Shown here: piece after piece, positions 48,840-58,273 of the stretch
Numbering within the stretch: the stretch's first letter is position 1
Layout: every line of letters starts with the position of its first letter
Assembly (NCBI RefSeq): GCF_027532945.1
Contig: NZ_JAPZTZ010000009.1
Span: forward strand, 1-64,000
Length of the DNA stretch: 64,000 nt
Direction: 5' to 3'
DNA from: Phreatobacter sp.
GTDB lineage: Bacteria; Pseudomonadota; Alphaproteobacteria; Rhizobiales; Phreatobacteraceae
Program-made: the position numbers and the translations under genes
The notes under the pieces: generated by a model
What the model was told of the DNA's origin: nothing
The model's input: the letters and a program-made list of their open reading frames with translations, nothing else
The model's database searches: none

Positions 48840-51800
48840 ATGTCCGCGCAAGCCTTCGTGCATCTGAGGGTCCATTCCTCCTTCTCGCTGCTCGAGGGGG
48901 CTCTCTCGGTCGGCAAGCTCGCCAAGCTCGCCGGGCACGACCGGATGCCGGCGGTGGCCATCACCGACACCAACAATCTCTTCGCCGCGCTCGAATTCTC
49001 CGAGAAGCTGAAGGGCGAGGGCATCCAGCCCATCGTCGGCCTCACCCTCGGCCTCGACTGCGGCGACCGGGCGGTCGATCCGCGCCGCTCCAATCTCCAG
49101 GCGGTCAAGCCGCGCATCGCCGTCCTCGCCGCCTCCGAGGAGGGCTATCGCAACCTCATGGCCCTCACCACCAGGGCCTTCATGGACAGTCCCGACCCGG
49201 CCGACGCGGGCGTCACCTTCTCCGTGCTGGAGGCCCATGCCGGCGGGCTCGTCGCGCTGACCGGCGGGCCCGGCGGGCCGGTCGACCAGGCCTTCCGGGA
49301 GGGGCAGGGCGATCTTGCCCGCGCCAGGCTCGAACGGTTGCATGCCGCCTTCGGCGATCGCCTCTATGTCGAGCTGCAGCGCCACGGGCTCGACGAGGAG
49401 AAGGCGGTGGAGCCGGACCTGGTCGAGGAGGCCTATCGCCGTGGCCTGCCGCTGGTCGCCACCAACCAGTGCTACTTCGCCTCGCTCGGTGATTATGAGA
49501 GCCACGACGCGCTCATCGCCATTGCCGAAGGGCGCATCCTTTCCGATCCGGAGCGGCGGCGGCTGACGCCCGAGCACCGGTTCAAGACCCAGGCCGAGAT
49601 GGTGGCGCTCTTTGCCGACCTTCCGGAGGCGGTGGCCTCGACGGTCGAGATCGCCCGGCGCTGCCACTACCGGCCGAAGACCCGCAAGCCCATCCTGCCG
49701 ACCTTCACGGAGGAAGCCGGCGGTGTCGCGCTCGACGAGGCGGCGGCGCTCGCCCGCCAGGCGCGCGAGGGGCTGGACAAGCGCCTTGCGGCCCATGGGC
49801 CGGCGCCGGGCCTCACCGAAAAGGACTATCGCGACCGCCTCGACTTCGAGCTCTCGATCATCGAGCGCATGAAGTTTCCCGGCTATTTCCTCATCGTCTC
49901 CGACTTCATCAAATGGGCCAAGGCCCATGAGATCCCAGTCGGCCCCGGCCGCGGCTCGGGCGCCGGCTCGCTCGTGGCCTATGCGCTCACCATCACCGAT
50001 CTCGATCCCTTGCGCTTTGCCCTGCTCTTCGAGCGCTTCCTCAACCCCGAGCGCGTGTCGATGCCCGACTTCGACATCGACTTCTGCCAGGACCGCCGCG
50101 ACGAGGTGATCCGCTATGTGCAGGAGCGCTACGGCCGCGCCCAGGTGGCGCAGATCATCACCTTCGGCACGCTGCAGGCGCGCGGCGTGCTGCGCGATGT
50201 CGGGCGCGTCCTCGAACTGTCCTATGGCCAGGTCGACAAGCTCTGCAAGCTGGTGCCGCAGAACCCCGCCGCTCCCGTGACGCTCGACAAGGCGATCGAG
50301 GGTGAGCCGAAGCTGCAGGCGGCGCGCGACGAGGACCCGGTCATCGGCCGCCTCTTCGACGTTTCCACCAAGCTCGAAGGCCTCAACCGCCACGCCTCCA
50401 CCCATGCCGCCGGCCTCGTCATCGGCGACCGGCCGCTGGTCGAACTCGTGCCGCTCTACCGAGACCCCAAGACCGACATGCCGGTCACCCAGTTCAACAT
50501 GAAATGGGTGGAGCAGGCGGGCCTGGTGAAGTTCGACTTCCTCGGCCTCAAGACGCTGACCGTGCTGCAGAAGGCCGTCGACCTCATCCGCCGCCGCGGC
50601 ATCGACATCGACCTCGCGGCCATTCCGATCGATGACGCGAAAACCTACGAGATGCTGGCCAAGGGCGAAACGGTCGGCGTGTTCCAGGTGGAAAGCGCCG
50701 GCATGCGCAAGGCCCTCGTCGAGATGAGGGCGAGCCGCTTCGAGGACATCATCGCCCTCGTCGCCCTCTATCGCCCGGGCCCGATGGCCAACATTCCCGT
50801 CTATTGCGCCCGCAAGCACGGGCTGGAACAGCCCGAATATCCCCATCCCCTGCTGGAGCAGGTGCTCTCCGAGACCCACGGCATCATCGTCTACCAGGAG
50901 CAGGTGATGCAGGCAGCGCAGATCCTGTCGGGCTATTCGCTGGGCGAGGCCGACCTCTTGCGCCGCGCCATGGGCAAGAAGATCAAGGCGGAGATGGACA
51001 AGCAGCGCGAGCGCTTCGTCTCCGGCTGCGTCGAGCGGTCGATCCCCAAGGCCAAGGCCGACGAGATCTTCGACCTGCTCGCCAAATTCGCCGACTACGG
51101 CTTCAACAAGAGCCACGCGGCGGCCTATGCGCTCGTCTCCTACCAGACGGCCTATCTCAAGGCGAACTATCCCGTGGAGTTCATGGCCGCCTCCATGACC
51201 CTCGACCTCTCCAACACCGACAAGCTCTCGGAATTCCGCCGCGAGGCGCTGCGTCTCGGCATCGCCGTCGATGCGCCGAGCATCAACCGCTCGGGTGTGC
51301 ATTTCGACGTCGCGGACGGGCGCATTCTCTATGCGCTCGCGGCGGTGAAGGGGGTTGGCGCCCAGGCGGTCGAGGCCATCGTCCAGGCGCGCGGCGACAA
51401 GCCCTTCCGCGACCTCGGCGACTTCGCCCAGCGCATCAATCCGCGCATGCTCAACCGCAAGACGCTGGAGAACCTCGCCTCCGCCGGCGCCTTCGACGAC
51501 CTCGAGCCGAACCGCGCCGCCGCCTTCGCCGCCATCGACCAGGTGCTGGCCGAGGCGCAGCGCCAGGCCGAGGGCAGGGCGCTCGGCCAGGACGAGCTTT
51601 TCGGCGGCTCTGGCGCGCCGCTCATCCGCGTTCCGAAGGTCGAGCCCTGGCTGCCGGCCGAGAAGCTCGACGAGGAATACAAGGCCATAGGCTTCTTCCT
51701 CTCCGGCCATCCGCTCGATGACTACCAGGCGGCGCTGAAGCGGCTGCGCATCGAGCCCTATGCCCAGTTCGCCCGCTCGGTGCGCCAGGGGGCGAGTGCC

Positions 51801-52274
51801 GGGCGCCTCGCCGGGGTCGTCACCGCCCGGCAGGAGCGCCGCACCAAGACCGGCAACAAGATGGGCATCGTCACCTTCTCCGACCCGTCAGGCCATTATG
51901 AGGGCGTGCTCTTCTCGGAAGGCCTTGCCCTCTACCGCGACCTGCTGGAGCCCGGCCGCGCCGTGCTGATGGCGGTCGGCGCAGAGGTGCAGGGCGAGGA
52001 CGTGCGCATCCGCATCCAGTCGGTCGAGCCGCTCGATGAGGCGGCGGTGCGCGTCCAGAAGGGCTTCCGCGTCTTCATCGAGGATCTCGGCGCCGTCGAC
52101 AGCGTGGCGAAGCGCCTGCCCGGCAAGGGCGACGGCGAAGTCAGCCTCGTCATCCGCCTCGCGGATGCGGCGAGCGAGGTCGAGGTGAAATTGCCCGGCC
52201 GCTTCGCCGTCTCGCCGCAGATCGCCGGCGCCATCAAGGCGGTGCCCGGCGTGCAGGCGGTGATGGAGCTCTAG
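48840..52274 (+). CDS. dnaE: DNA polymerase III subunit alpha (replicative)
   Basis: A 1144-residue C-family polymerase, the chromosomal replicase. The N-terminal PHP domain begins FVHLRVHSSFSLLEGALS; the palm carries the catalytic MPDFDIDFCQDRRDEV and GRGSGAGSLVAY; the thumb and fingers have ETHGIIVYQEQVMQAA and FNKSHAAAYALVSYQTAYLK. A C-terminal OB fold follows. Length and N-terminus fit DnaE1, not the mutagenic DnaE2, which is shorter. GGGAGG precedes the ATG. Confidence 0.97.
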   Translation: MSAQAFVHLRVHSSFSLLEGALSVGKLAKLAGHDRMPAVAITDTNNLFAALEFSEKLKGEGIQPIVGLTLGLDCGDRAVDPRRSNLQAVKPRIAVLAASEEGYRNLMALTTRAFMDSPDPADAGVTFSVLEAHAGGLVALTGGPGGPVDQAFREGQGDLARARLERLHAAFGDRLYVELQRHGLDEEKAVEPDLVEEAYRRGLPLVATNQCYFASLGDYESHDALIAIAEGRILSDPERRRLTPEHRFKTQAEMVALFADLPEAVASTVEIARRCHYRPKTRKPILPTFTEEAGGVALDEAAALARQAREGLDKRLAAHGPAPGLTEKDYRDRLDFELSIIERMKFPGYFLIVSDFIKWAKAHEIPVGPGRGSGAGSLVAYALTITDLDPLRFALLFERFLNPERVSMPDFDIDFCQDRRDEVIRYVQERYGRAQVAQIITFGTLQARGVLRDVGRVLELSYGQVDKLCKLVPQNPAAPVTLDKAIEGEPKLQAARDEDPVIGRLFDVSTKLEGLNRHASTHAAGLVIGDRPLVELVPLYRDPKTDMPVTQFNMKWVEQAGLVKFDFLGLKTLTVLQKAVDLIRRRGIDIDLAAIPIDDAKTYEMLAKGETVGVFQVESAGMRKALVEMRASRFEDIIALVALYRPGPMANIPVYCARKHGLEQPEYPHPLLEQVLSETHGIIVYQEQVMQAAQILSGYSLGEADLLRRAMGKKIKAEMDKQRERFVSGCVERSIPKAKADEIFDLLAKFADYGFNKSHAAAYALVSYQTAYLKANYPVEFMAASMTLDLSNTDKLSEFRREALRLGIAVDAPSINRSGVHFDVADGRILYALAAVKGVGAQAVEAIVQARGDKPFRDLGDFAQRINPRMLNRKTLENLASAGAFDDLEPNRAAAFAAIDQVLAEAQRQAEGRALGQDELFGGSGAPLIRVPKVEPWLPAEKLDEEYKAIGFFLSGHPLDDYQAALKRLRIEPYAQFARSVRQGASAGRLAGVVTARQERRTKTGNKMGIVTFSDPSGHYEGVLFSEGLALYRDLLEPGRAVLMAVGAEVQGEDVRIRIQSVEPLDEAAVRVQKGFRVFIEDLGAVDSVAKRLPGKGDGEVSLVIRLADAASEVEVKLPGRFAVSPQIAGAIKAVPGVQAVMEL

Positions 52275-52315
52275 AGGCCCACGGCGGTCGGCGCCCGCCG
52301 CGGCCCTGAGGTGTG

Positions 52316-53485
52316 TCAGGGATCGAGCCCCGCCAGCCGTGCCGGCAGGCCGGCGATGGCGGCCTCGTCGGCATTGGCGAAGGCGAAGCGCAGGTGATCC
52401 TGCTGGCCCGGGCCGAAATAGGAGCCGGGCAGGCCGAGAACGCCGCGCTCCCGCGCGAGGCTCTCCGCCACACGCTCGGCCGGCACACCGGCGAACGGGT
52501 GCCGCACATAGGCGAAATAGGCGCCGATCGAGGAGATGGACCAGCCCGGGCAGGCCTGAACGACACGGGCGAAGGCGGCGATGCGGCCGTTGATCGTCGT
52601 GCGCATCGCGGCGCGCCAGTCCGCCGTGCCATCGATCGCCCAGGCAAGCGCCTCCTGGGCGGGGCGTGCGGCGCAGATCTGCACGCTGTCCAGCACCTTA
52701 AGAATCTCGCCCATGGCCTCCGGCCCGGCGGTGATCGCGCCTGCGCGGTGGCCGGGCACAGCATAGCTCTTCGAGAATGAATAGAGCTGGATCACCGTGT
52801 CGCGCCAGGTCGGCTGGGCGAGGAGGCCATGGGCGCGGTTGGCGCCGTCGGCGAGAAAATCGCGATAGGTTTCATCGATGATCAGCGCGAGGCCACGCCG
52901 GCGGGCGAGTTCCGCGAAGGCGGCGATGACCTCCTCCGGATAGATCGCCCCGGTCGGATTGTTCGGCGTGACCAGCACCAGCGCCCGCGTCGTCGCGTCG
53001 ATGAGGGCTTCCGCAGCGGCGACGTCCGGCACGAAGCGATCCTCGGGACGGCAGGGCAGGGGCGTGACGCCGATGCCGAGCATCTGCAGGGTCATCTGGT
53101 GGTTGAAATACCAGGGCGCGGGCAGGATCACCGAGGATCCCGGCCCCGCCACCGCGAGCACCGCCGCGAGAAAGGCGAGGTTGCATCCCGCGGTGATGGC
53201 GACATCGGCAGGGCCGATATCGCCGCCATAGGCCGCCGCGACATCCCGCGCATAGGCCTCGCGCAGCGCCGCATCGCCGAGGATCGCGCCATAGCGCGCG
53301 ACCTCCGGCTTTGCCGCCGCCGCGCCGAGCCGGGCCAGCAGTTCCGCCGGGGGCGGCGCGCCGGGGGCTGCCTGCGAGAGGTCGATGGCAGGGCCACGGC
53401 TGCCATCATAGGAGGCCATCCAGGCGCGCGCCGCGGGGATCGGCGGCGTGCCGGTGTCGACGACCTGCGGATTCAGCGCGAACAA
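52316..53485 (-). CDS. Class I/II pyridoxal-phosphate aminotransferase
   Basis: A 389-residue enzyme. Fold-type I landmarks: TAGCNLAFL, APWYFNHQM, TPNNPTGAIYPEE, IIDETYRDF, and the PLP lysine in YSFSKSYAVPGHR. The substrate is not evident. The start is probably TTG (FALNPQVVDTG), 4 nt after the upstream gloA-like stop; an upstream in-frame codon would run into that gene. Confidence 0.87.
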   Translation of the reverse strand: MFALNPQVVDTGTPPIPAARAWMASYDGSRGPAIDLSQAAPGAPPPAELLARLGAAAAKPEVARYGAILGDAALREAYARDVAAAYGGDIGPADVAITAGCNLAFLAAVLAVAGPGSSVILPAPWYFNHQMTLQMLGIGVTPLPCRPEDRFVPDVAAAEALIDATTRALVLVTPNNPTGAIYPEEVIAAFAELARRRGLALIIDETYRDFLADGANRAHGLLAQPTWRDTVIQLYSFSKSYAVPGHRAGAITAGPEAMGEILKVLDSVQICAARPAQEALAWAIDGTADWRAAMRTTINGRIAAFARVVQACPGWSISSIGAYFAYVRHPFAGVPAERVAESLARERGVLGLPGSYFGPGQQDHLRFAFANADEAAIAGLPARLAGLDP

Positions 53486-53489
53486 GGGC

Positions 53490-53948
53490 TCACCAGGCCC
53501 CGGTATTGGGCATCGAGGCCCAGGGCTCCGCCGGAGCCTTGGCATCGCCCTTCTGCAGGATCTCGATGGAGATGGCGTCGGGCGAGCGGACGAAGGCCAT
53601 GCGGCCGTCGCGCGGCGGGCGGTTGATGGTGACCCCCGCCTTCATCAGCTTCTCGCAGGTCGCGTAGATGTCATCGACCTCATAGGCGAGATGGCCGAAA
53701 TTGCGCCCGCCCGAATAGGCTTCCGGGTCCCAGTTATAGGTGAGCTCCAGCATGGGCGCGTCGCGACGGCCGGCAGCGATCGCCGCTTCCGCCGCCGCCT
53801 TGTCCTCGGGGGCGCAGAGGAAGACGAGGGTGAACTTGCCCTGCGGAAAGTCGTTCTTGCGCACCTGAACCAGGCCGAGCTTGTTGCAGTAGAAATCGAG
53901 TGACTGGTCGAGGTCGGTGACGCGGACCATGGTGTGCAGGTAACGCAT
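53490..53948 (-). CDS. gloA: Lactoylglutathione lyase, VOC family
   Basis: A 152-residue glyoxalase I-type protein. It starts [19 protein letters not shown], the metal-ligand His segment of VOC enzymes, and has [15 protein letters not shown] and [17 protein letters not shown] typical of GloA. It probably detoxifies methylglyoxal as the glutathione adduct. It is co-directional with the aminotransferase and divergent from the sirtuin. Confidence 0.92.
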   Translation of the reverse strand: MRYLHTMVRVTDLDQSLDFYCNKLGLVQVRKNDFPQGKFTLVFLCAPEDKAAAEAAIAAGRRDAPMLELTYNWDPEAYSGGRNFGHLAYEVDDIYATCEKLMKAGVTINRPPRDGRMAFVRSPDAISIEILQKGDAKAPAEPWASMPNTGAW

Positions 53949-53978
53949 TGGGGGAAGCCCTTCGTGCGGGAGGTGTCG

Positions 53979-54761
53979 ATGGCGGATGCGGAGTTGAAGA
54001 CGGCGGCGGACGAACTTGCAAGCCTCCTTGCACAGTCCAGCCGTGCGGTCGCCTTCACGGGCGCGGGAATCTCCACCGAATCCGGCATTCCCGATTTCCG
54101 CTCGCCGGGCGGCCTGTGGACGCAGAACAAGCCGATCCCGTTCCAGGCCTTCGTGGCGAGCCGCGAGGCGCGCGCCGAAGCCTGGCGGCGCAAGTTCACC
54201 ATGGATGACAGCTATCGCGGCGCCGCGCCGAACCGCGGCCATCTGGCGCTCGCGGCGCTGGTGCGCGCCGGCCGGCTCGACGCGATTATCACCCAGAACA
54301 TCGACAATCTGCACCAGGATTCCGGCGTTCCGGAGGAGCGGCTGATCGAGATCCACGGCAACGGCACCTATGCGACCTGCCTTGCCTGCCAGCGCCGCTA
54401 TGATCTCGGCTGGGTGCGTCAGCGCTTCGAGGCGCGCGGCGAGCCGCCGAATTGCGAGGCCTGCGAAGGGCCGGTGAAGTCCGCCACCATTTCCTTCGGC
54501 CAGGCCATGCCGGAGGACAAGATGCGCCGCGCCGCCGCACTCGCCACCGATTGCGACCTGTTCCTCGCCATCGGCTCCTCGCTCGTCGTGCACCCGGCCG
54601 CAGGCCTGCCGGCGGCGGCCGCCGAGCGCGGCGCGTCCCTCGTCATCATCAACCGGGAGCCGACGCCCCTCGACGACCTCGCCGCCATGGTCCTCAGGAC
54701 CGAGATCGGGCCGCTGCTTGAGGCTGTGATGGAACGGCTGCAACTCCCGCAGGTTTCGTGA
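53979..54761 (+). CDS. NAD-dependent protein deacylase, sirtuin family
   Basis: A 260-residue Sir2 enzyme that removes acyl groups from lysine with NAD+. Motifs: [29 protein letters not shown], the catalytic His in [11 protein letters not shown], and a zinc site of two CXXC pairs (CLAC and CEAC). [11 protein letters not shown] is the NAD-binding C-terminal part. The ATG follows GGGAGGT; an earlier open frame gives no extra homology. Confidence 0.92.
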   Translation: MADAELKTAADELASLLAQSSRAVAFTGAGISTESGIPDFRSPGGLWTQNKPIPFQAFVASREARAEAWRRKFTMDDSYRGAAPNRGHLALAALVRAGRLDAIITQNIDNLHQDSGVPEERLIEIHGNGTYATCLACQRRYDLGWVRQRFEARGEPPNCEACEGPVKSATISFGQAMPEDKMRRAAALATDCDLFLAIGSSLVVHPAAGLPAAAAERGASLVIINREPTPLDDLAAMVLRTEIGPLLEAVMERLQLPQVS

Positions 54762-54916
54762 CGGCGCGTCAACGCCTCGTCCACCAAAGGTGTGGGGACG
54801 ACGCGGGAAACCTGAATTTTGGGCTTTGCCGGCGCAAGGCGGGTGCTATCCTCATGGTGAGAATCAGGGTTGGCAGGGATCGAGGCCAAGATCCCGAGAG
54901 CGCGGCGGTGAGTGTG

Positions 54917-55558
54917 ATGACGTCGGATAGTTCCGATGCGAATGGCCCCGTGAACAAAGACGGTCAGCGGCTGCGGGACGATGCGCAGCTGTCCCCGGAA
55001 GCCGTTCCGACTGATCTCGTCGAAGTCGCCGGCGCTATCAAGTGGTTCGACGTGGCCAAGGGCTACGGCTTCATCGTGCCGGATGGCGGCGGACCTGATG
55101 TTCTGCTGCACGTCACCACGCTGCGCCGTGACGGCTTCCAGACGGCCTATGAGGGCGCCCGCATCGTCGTCGAGGCGACCGCCCGCCAGCGCGGACTCCA
55201 GGCCTTCCGCGTCCTGTCCATGGACGAATCGACCGCGGTCCATCCGGCCCAGCTGCCGCCGCCGCGCACCCATGTCCACGTCGTGCCGACCTCCGGGCTG
55301 GAGCGCGCCGAGGTGAAGTGGTTCAACCGCCTGCGTGGCTTCGGCTTCCTGTCGCGCGGCCCGGGCACCCCGGACATCTTCGTCCACATGGAGACGCTCC
55401 GGCGTTATGGCATGACCGAGCTGCGCCCCGGCCAGTGGGTGCTGGTGCGCTACGGCGACGGCTCGAAGGGACTGTGGCCGCCGAGGTGCGGCCCGACGGT
55501 GCACCCTTTCCAGCCTCCCATTGACGGGCTAGAACCGCGGCCATGCCCAGCGCCGTGA
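54917..55558 (+). CDS. Tandem cold-shock-domain protein, frameshifted at the C-terminus
   Basis: A 213-residue nucleic-acid-binding protein with two cold-shock domains: IKWFDVAKGYGFIVPD (about residues 40-105) and VKWFNRLRGFGFLSRG (about 130-190), with RNP-like LLHVTTL and FVHMETL. Related Rhizobiales proteins end SKGLMAAEIRPE-like. Here SKGLW leads to an odd Pro/Cys tail, while the next frame reads AAEVRPDGAPFPASH and stops at 55524. A lost base near 55474 explains this. The tail overlaps DUF192 by 16 nt. Confidence 0.85.
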   Translation: MTSDSSDANGPVNKDGQRLRDDAQLSPEAVPTDLVEVAGAIKWFDVAKGYGFIVPDGGGPDVLLHVTTLRRDGFQTAYEGARIVVEATARQRGLQAFRVLSMDESTAVHPAQLPPPRTHVHVVPTSGLERAEVKWFNRLRGFGFLSRGPGTPDIFVHMETLRRYGMTELRPGQWVLVRYGDGSKGLWPPRCGPTVHPFQPPIDGLEPRPCPAP

Positions 55559-56055
55559 CCACCGACCTTGCCCTCGCCGACCTTCGGCTCGACCGCCGCC
55601 GCCTCCTTGGCGCGGCGCTCCTGCTGCCGGCCGTGCCGGCTTTCGCAGCCGATGCGGCCTTCGCCCAGGGTGAAACCGGCCAGCTCGCCATCGTCACGCG
55701 ATCCGGCGCCCGCCATCCCTTCGTCGTCGAGATCGCCAACACGCCGGAGACGCGTTCGCGCGGCCTGATGTTCCGCCGCGAACTGCCCGAGGGCCGCGGC
55801 ATGCTCTTCGAATTCGGCGCGCGGGAGACCGAGGTCTCCATGTGGATGAAGAACACCTACATTCCGCTCGATATGGTCTTCATCCGGGCGAACGGCCTCA
55901 TCAACCACATCGCCGAGAACACCACGCCCTTCTCCGAGGCGACCATCTCCTCGAATGGGCCGGTGAAGGGCGTGCTGGAGGTCATCGCGGGCACGGCGAG
56001 ACGCCTCGGGATCGCCGCCGGCGACCGGGTCGAGCACCCGTTCTTCCGCGGCTGA
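55543..56055 (+). CDS. DUF192 family exported protein
   Basis: A 170-residue protein with a twin-arginine-like leader (RRRLLGAALLLPAVPAFA) and a DUF192 domain. The domain is seen in ARSGARHPFVVEIANTPETRSRGLMFRREL, the MWMKNTYIPLDMVFI core and the closing AAGDRVEHPFF. Function is unknown. The ancestral upstream gene would have ended 18 nt before this start. Confidence 0.88.
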   Translation: MPSAVTTDLALADLRLDRRRLLGAALLLPAVPAFAADAAFAQGETGQLAIVTRSGARHPFVVEIANTPETRSRGLMFRRELPEGRGMLFEFGARETEVSMWMKNTYIPLDMVFIRANGLINHIAENTTPFSEATISSNGPVKGVLEVIAGTARRLGIAAGDRVEHPFFRG

Positions 56056-56113
56056 GGCGGGAGCCGCCGCGCCGCTTGCCGCTGCCGCGGCGCTCGGTTA
56101 TTGCCTTGCATCA

Positions 56114-56190
56114 CGGGGCGTAGCGCAGCCTGGTAGCGCGAGAGTTTTGGGTACTCTAGGTCGCTGGTTCGAATCCAGTCGCCCCGACCA
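56114..56190 (+). tRNA. tRNA-Pro(TGG)
   Basis: A 77-nt cloverleaf: acceptor CGGGGCG / CGCCCCG, anticodon stem AGAGT / ACTCT with loop TTTGGGT (anticodon TGG), T loop TTCGAAT, encoded CCA. It reads CCA and, by wobble, other proline codons. Confidence 0.97.
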
Positions 56191-56207
56191 GCCTTCGGAG
56201 GAATGCC

Positions 56208-56513
56208 GTGGTCGCCCGTATCTACAAGCCCGCAAGGACCGCCACCCAGTCCGGACAGGCCAAGACCGGTCAGTGGCACCTCGAATTCGAGCCGGCCGCC
56301 CCGCGCACCGTCGAGCCGCTGATGGGCTACACCAGCTCCACCGACATGGCGCAGCAGGTGAAGCTCTCCTTCGCGACGAAGGAGGAGGCCATCGCCTATG
56401 CCGAGAAGAACGGCCTCGCCTATCAGGTCTTCGAGGCCGAGGAGCCGAAGAGACGCCTCGCCGCCTATTCCGACAACTTCAAGTTCAACCGCGTCGGCGC
56501 CTGGACCCATTGA
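56208..56513 (+). CDS. NADH:ubiquinone oxidoreductase accessory subunit, NDUFS4 family
   Basis: A 101-residue soluble subunit of complex I, the bacterial relative of the 18 kDa NDUFS4. Family landmarks: ARIYKPARTATQSGQAKTGQW, the LMGYTSSTDMAQQVKLSF segment, and the close FKFNRVGAWTH. The start is a GTG with GGAGG upstream. It sits between two tRNA genes. Confidence 0.92.
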   Translation: MVARIYKPARTATQSGQAKTGQWHLEFEPAAPRTVEPLMGYTSSTDMAQQVKLSFATKEEAIAYAEKNGLAYQVFEAEEPKRRLAAYSDNFKFNRVGAWTH

Positions 56514-56538
56514 GGGCGGGGCGGCGGCGGGCTCCTTC

Positions 56539-56615
56539 GGTCCCGTAGCTCAGCTGGATAGAGCATCTGCCTTCTAAGCAGAATGTCGCAGGTTCGAGCC
56601 CTGCCGGGATCGCCA
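56539..56615 (+). tRNA. tRNA-Arg(TCT)
   Basis: A 77-nt cloverleaf: acceptor GGTCCCG / CGGGATC, anticodon stem TCTGC / GCAGA with loop CTTCTAA (anticodon TCT), T loop TTCGAGC, encoded CCA. It reads AGA/AGG, rare in GC-rich host genes. An AT-rich insert begins directly after its 3' end. Confidence 0.97.
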
Positions 56616-56666
56616 TTATCCCAAAAACAGCTCCATAGGCGACGTCGGACGTCAACACCAACCTCC

Positions 56667-56707
56667 TGAGCAACTGGAGGAGTTGACCGCCGCCCAAAAG
56701 TTGCTCA
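56667..56707 (+). promoter_or_regulatory. Inverted repeats ahead of the NACHT gene
   Basis: TGAGCAACT and AGTTGCTCA form a perfect 9-bp inverted repeat with a 23-nt spacer. Inside it CAACT / AGTTG forms a second, mutually exclusive pairing. They lie 31 nt before the NACHT start. It could be an operator or an RNA switch; this is inference only. Confidence 0.4.
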
Positions 56708-56737
56708 ACGCTAGCAGCACAATCAAGGAGGTCTGCT

Positions 56738-58273
56738 GTGCTTGAGAGTTTTGCATTCTCGCTTCTTGAGGAGGGAGCAAAAAAAGGAGCCGGTATCGTT
56801 GCCAGCAACCTTCTAGACGGTTTTTTCAACAATAAGCATAGGAAAAGCAAAAAGGCGATAGATACGGTTTTAAAATCATATGCCGAAAAGACCTATGAGA
56901 GATGTACGCAGATAAAAACACTTATTGAAAAAGATGAACCAATAAATATATTTGACGTATACGTGCCACTAAACTTCGAAACGTCAAAGAAATCGCAGAT
57001 TGACGACTTTGCTGCGATCGAATTAATCGAAAAAAAGAAAAAAGTAATGATAGTGGGCAGTGGAGGAACTGGGAAAAGCGTGTTTATGAAGTTTCTGTGG
57101 ACCGCGATGGCTGTGCGCTCAGCCTCTCGGATTCCGATATTCGTCGAACTGCGGAACTATGTCGATAGTGCACCCGAGAAAATCGACGAGTTTATATACA
57201 GTACGATATTTTCATCGAGTGTGGTGCCTGAGGGCTCGCGCGAGATATTTACATCAATGCTTCGAGATGGAAGCTTTATAATATTATTGGATGCTCTAGA
57301 CGAGGTGCCTCTAGCTCGACAGCAGGCTGCAGAACGAGAAATACTTCGCTTGGCTGATGAGTATGGAGATAATATTATAGTTGTCAGCACTCGCGAAAAA
57401 GAAGATGGGCCAAGCTGGGAGCGATTTACGATATTCCGTATGTGCCCGTTGTCCAAGGAGTCAGTTATAACTCTCATACAAAAGACCGATTTTGATGTCG
57501 TCGTAAAGAAGCGTTTTATTGAAGCAATAGAATCAGACCTTTTTAATACACACAAATCCTTTCTTGAAATTCCGCTCCTTGCTTGTCTCATGCTGATCGC
57601 GTTTGATCAATTTGCAGACATACCCGCGGACAGGCACTTATTTTACGAACGTGCATTTATTACGCTATTTCGTCGCCATGATGCAAGTAAAGGAGCTTTT
57701 AGGCGTCAACTGAAATCGTCGCTTCCGGAGGAGAGGTTTCGAGAAATTTTAGCATACACATGCCTGTTGAGCTACTTAGATGAGAAATTCAGATTCACGG
57801 AAAGAGAATTAGATCAGTATCTCGAAAAAGCTATTGATGCAGCGGAAGTCAGATGCGAGCCGCGAGACGTCCGTCAGGATTTGTACGAGAATGTGTGTAT
57901 AATACAGAGAGACGGGCTTGAGTACGTGTTCTCTCACCGCTCGTTTCAGGAATATTTTGCTGCTCTTTGCATGGCAAGTTTTGACGATGATATGATGACG
58001 AGAACTGCTGAGAAGGTAATAACGGCTCGTTATGATATGGTAATGCCTATGCTGTACGGTATTGGACGGCGACGATTTAACGCAACAATTGCAAAATCTG
58101 CATTGGCAAACGCAGCGGTTGTTACAAAAATGCCAGAAGCGCAGAGAGTCTATAAATTGTTAGACGTTGAAGGGGCAGTATTTTACATTCACGGAGTGTT
58201 TAGTCGAAATAGGAAATTAAAAAAAGGTGTCAAAGACATATTATCCAATGGTTGTGAATTCGAGGATGCTTGA
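56738..58273 (+). CDS. NACHT-domain NTPase (STAND family)
   Basis: A 511-residue protein with strongly AT-rich codons, unlike its neighbours. Walker A is GSGGTGKS (107-114), Walker B LLDALDE (183-189), with VVSTRE (215-220) as a sensor-like motif and FSHRSFQEYFAA (398-409), typical of NACHT C-terminal helices. No known effector domain is visible at the N-terminus. Bacterial NACHT proteins include antiphage sensors, so defence is plausible. GTG start with GGAGG 6 nt upstream. Confidence 0.87.
   Translation: MLESFAFSLLEEGAKKGAGIVASNLLDGFFNNKHRKSKKAIDTVLKSYAEKTYERCTQIKTLIEKDEPINIFDVYVPLNFETSKKSQIDDFAAIELIEKKKKVMIVGSGGTGKSVFMKFLWTAMAVRSASRIPIFVELRNYVDSAPEKIDEFIYSTIFSSSVVPEGSREIFTSMLRDGSFIILLDALDEVPLARQQAAEREILRLADEYGDNIIVVSTREKEDGPSWERFTIFRMCPLSKESVITLIQKTDFDVVVKKRFIEAIESDLFNTHKSFLEIPLLACLMLIAFDQFADIPADRHLFYERAFITLFRRHDASKGAFRRQLKSSLPEERFREILAYTCLLSYLDEKFRFTERELDQYLEKAIDAAEVRCEPRDVRQDLYENVCIIQRDGLEYVFSHRSFQEYFAALCMASFDDDMMTRTAEKVITARYDMVMPMLYGIGRRRFNATIAKSALANAAVVTKMPEAQRVYKLLDVEGAVFYIHGVFSRNRKLKKGVKDILSNGCEFEDA

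Noticed and set aside
48669-51710. Open frame of over 1000 codons on the minus strand
   Set aside because: It is antisense to dnaE, whose protein is clearly recognised. GC-rich third positions keep the opposite strand open.
48840-52274. Error-prone DnaE2 because of the nearby SOS boxes
   Set aside because: Length and N-terminus fit the replicative DnaE1, and imuA/imuB are absent.
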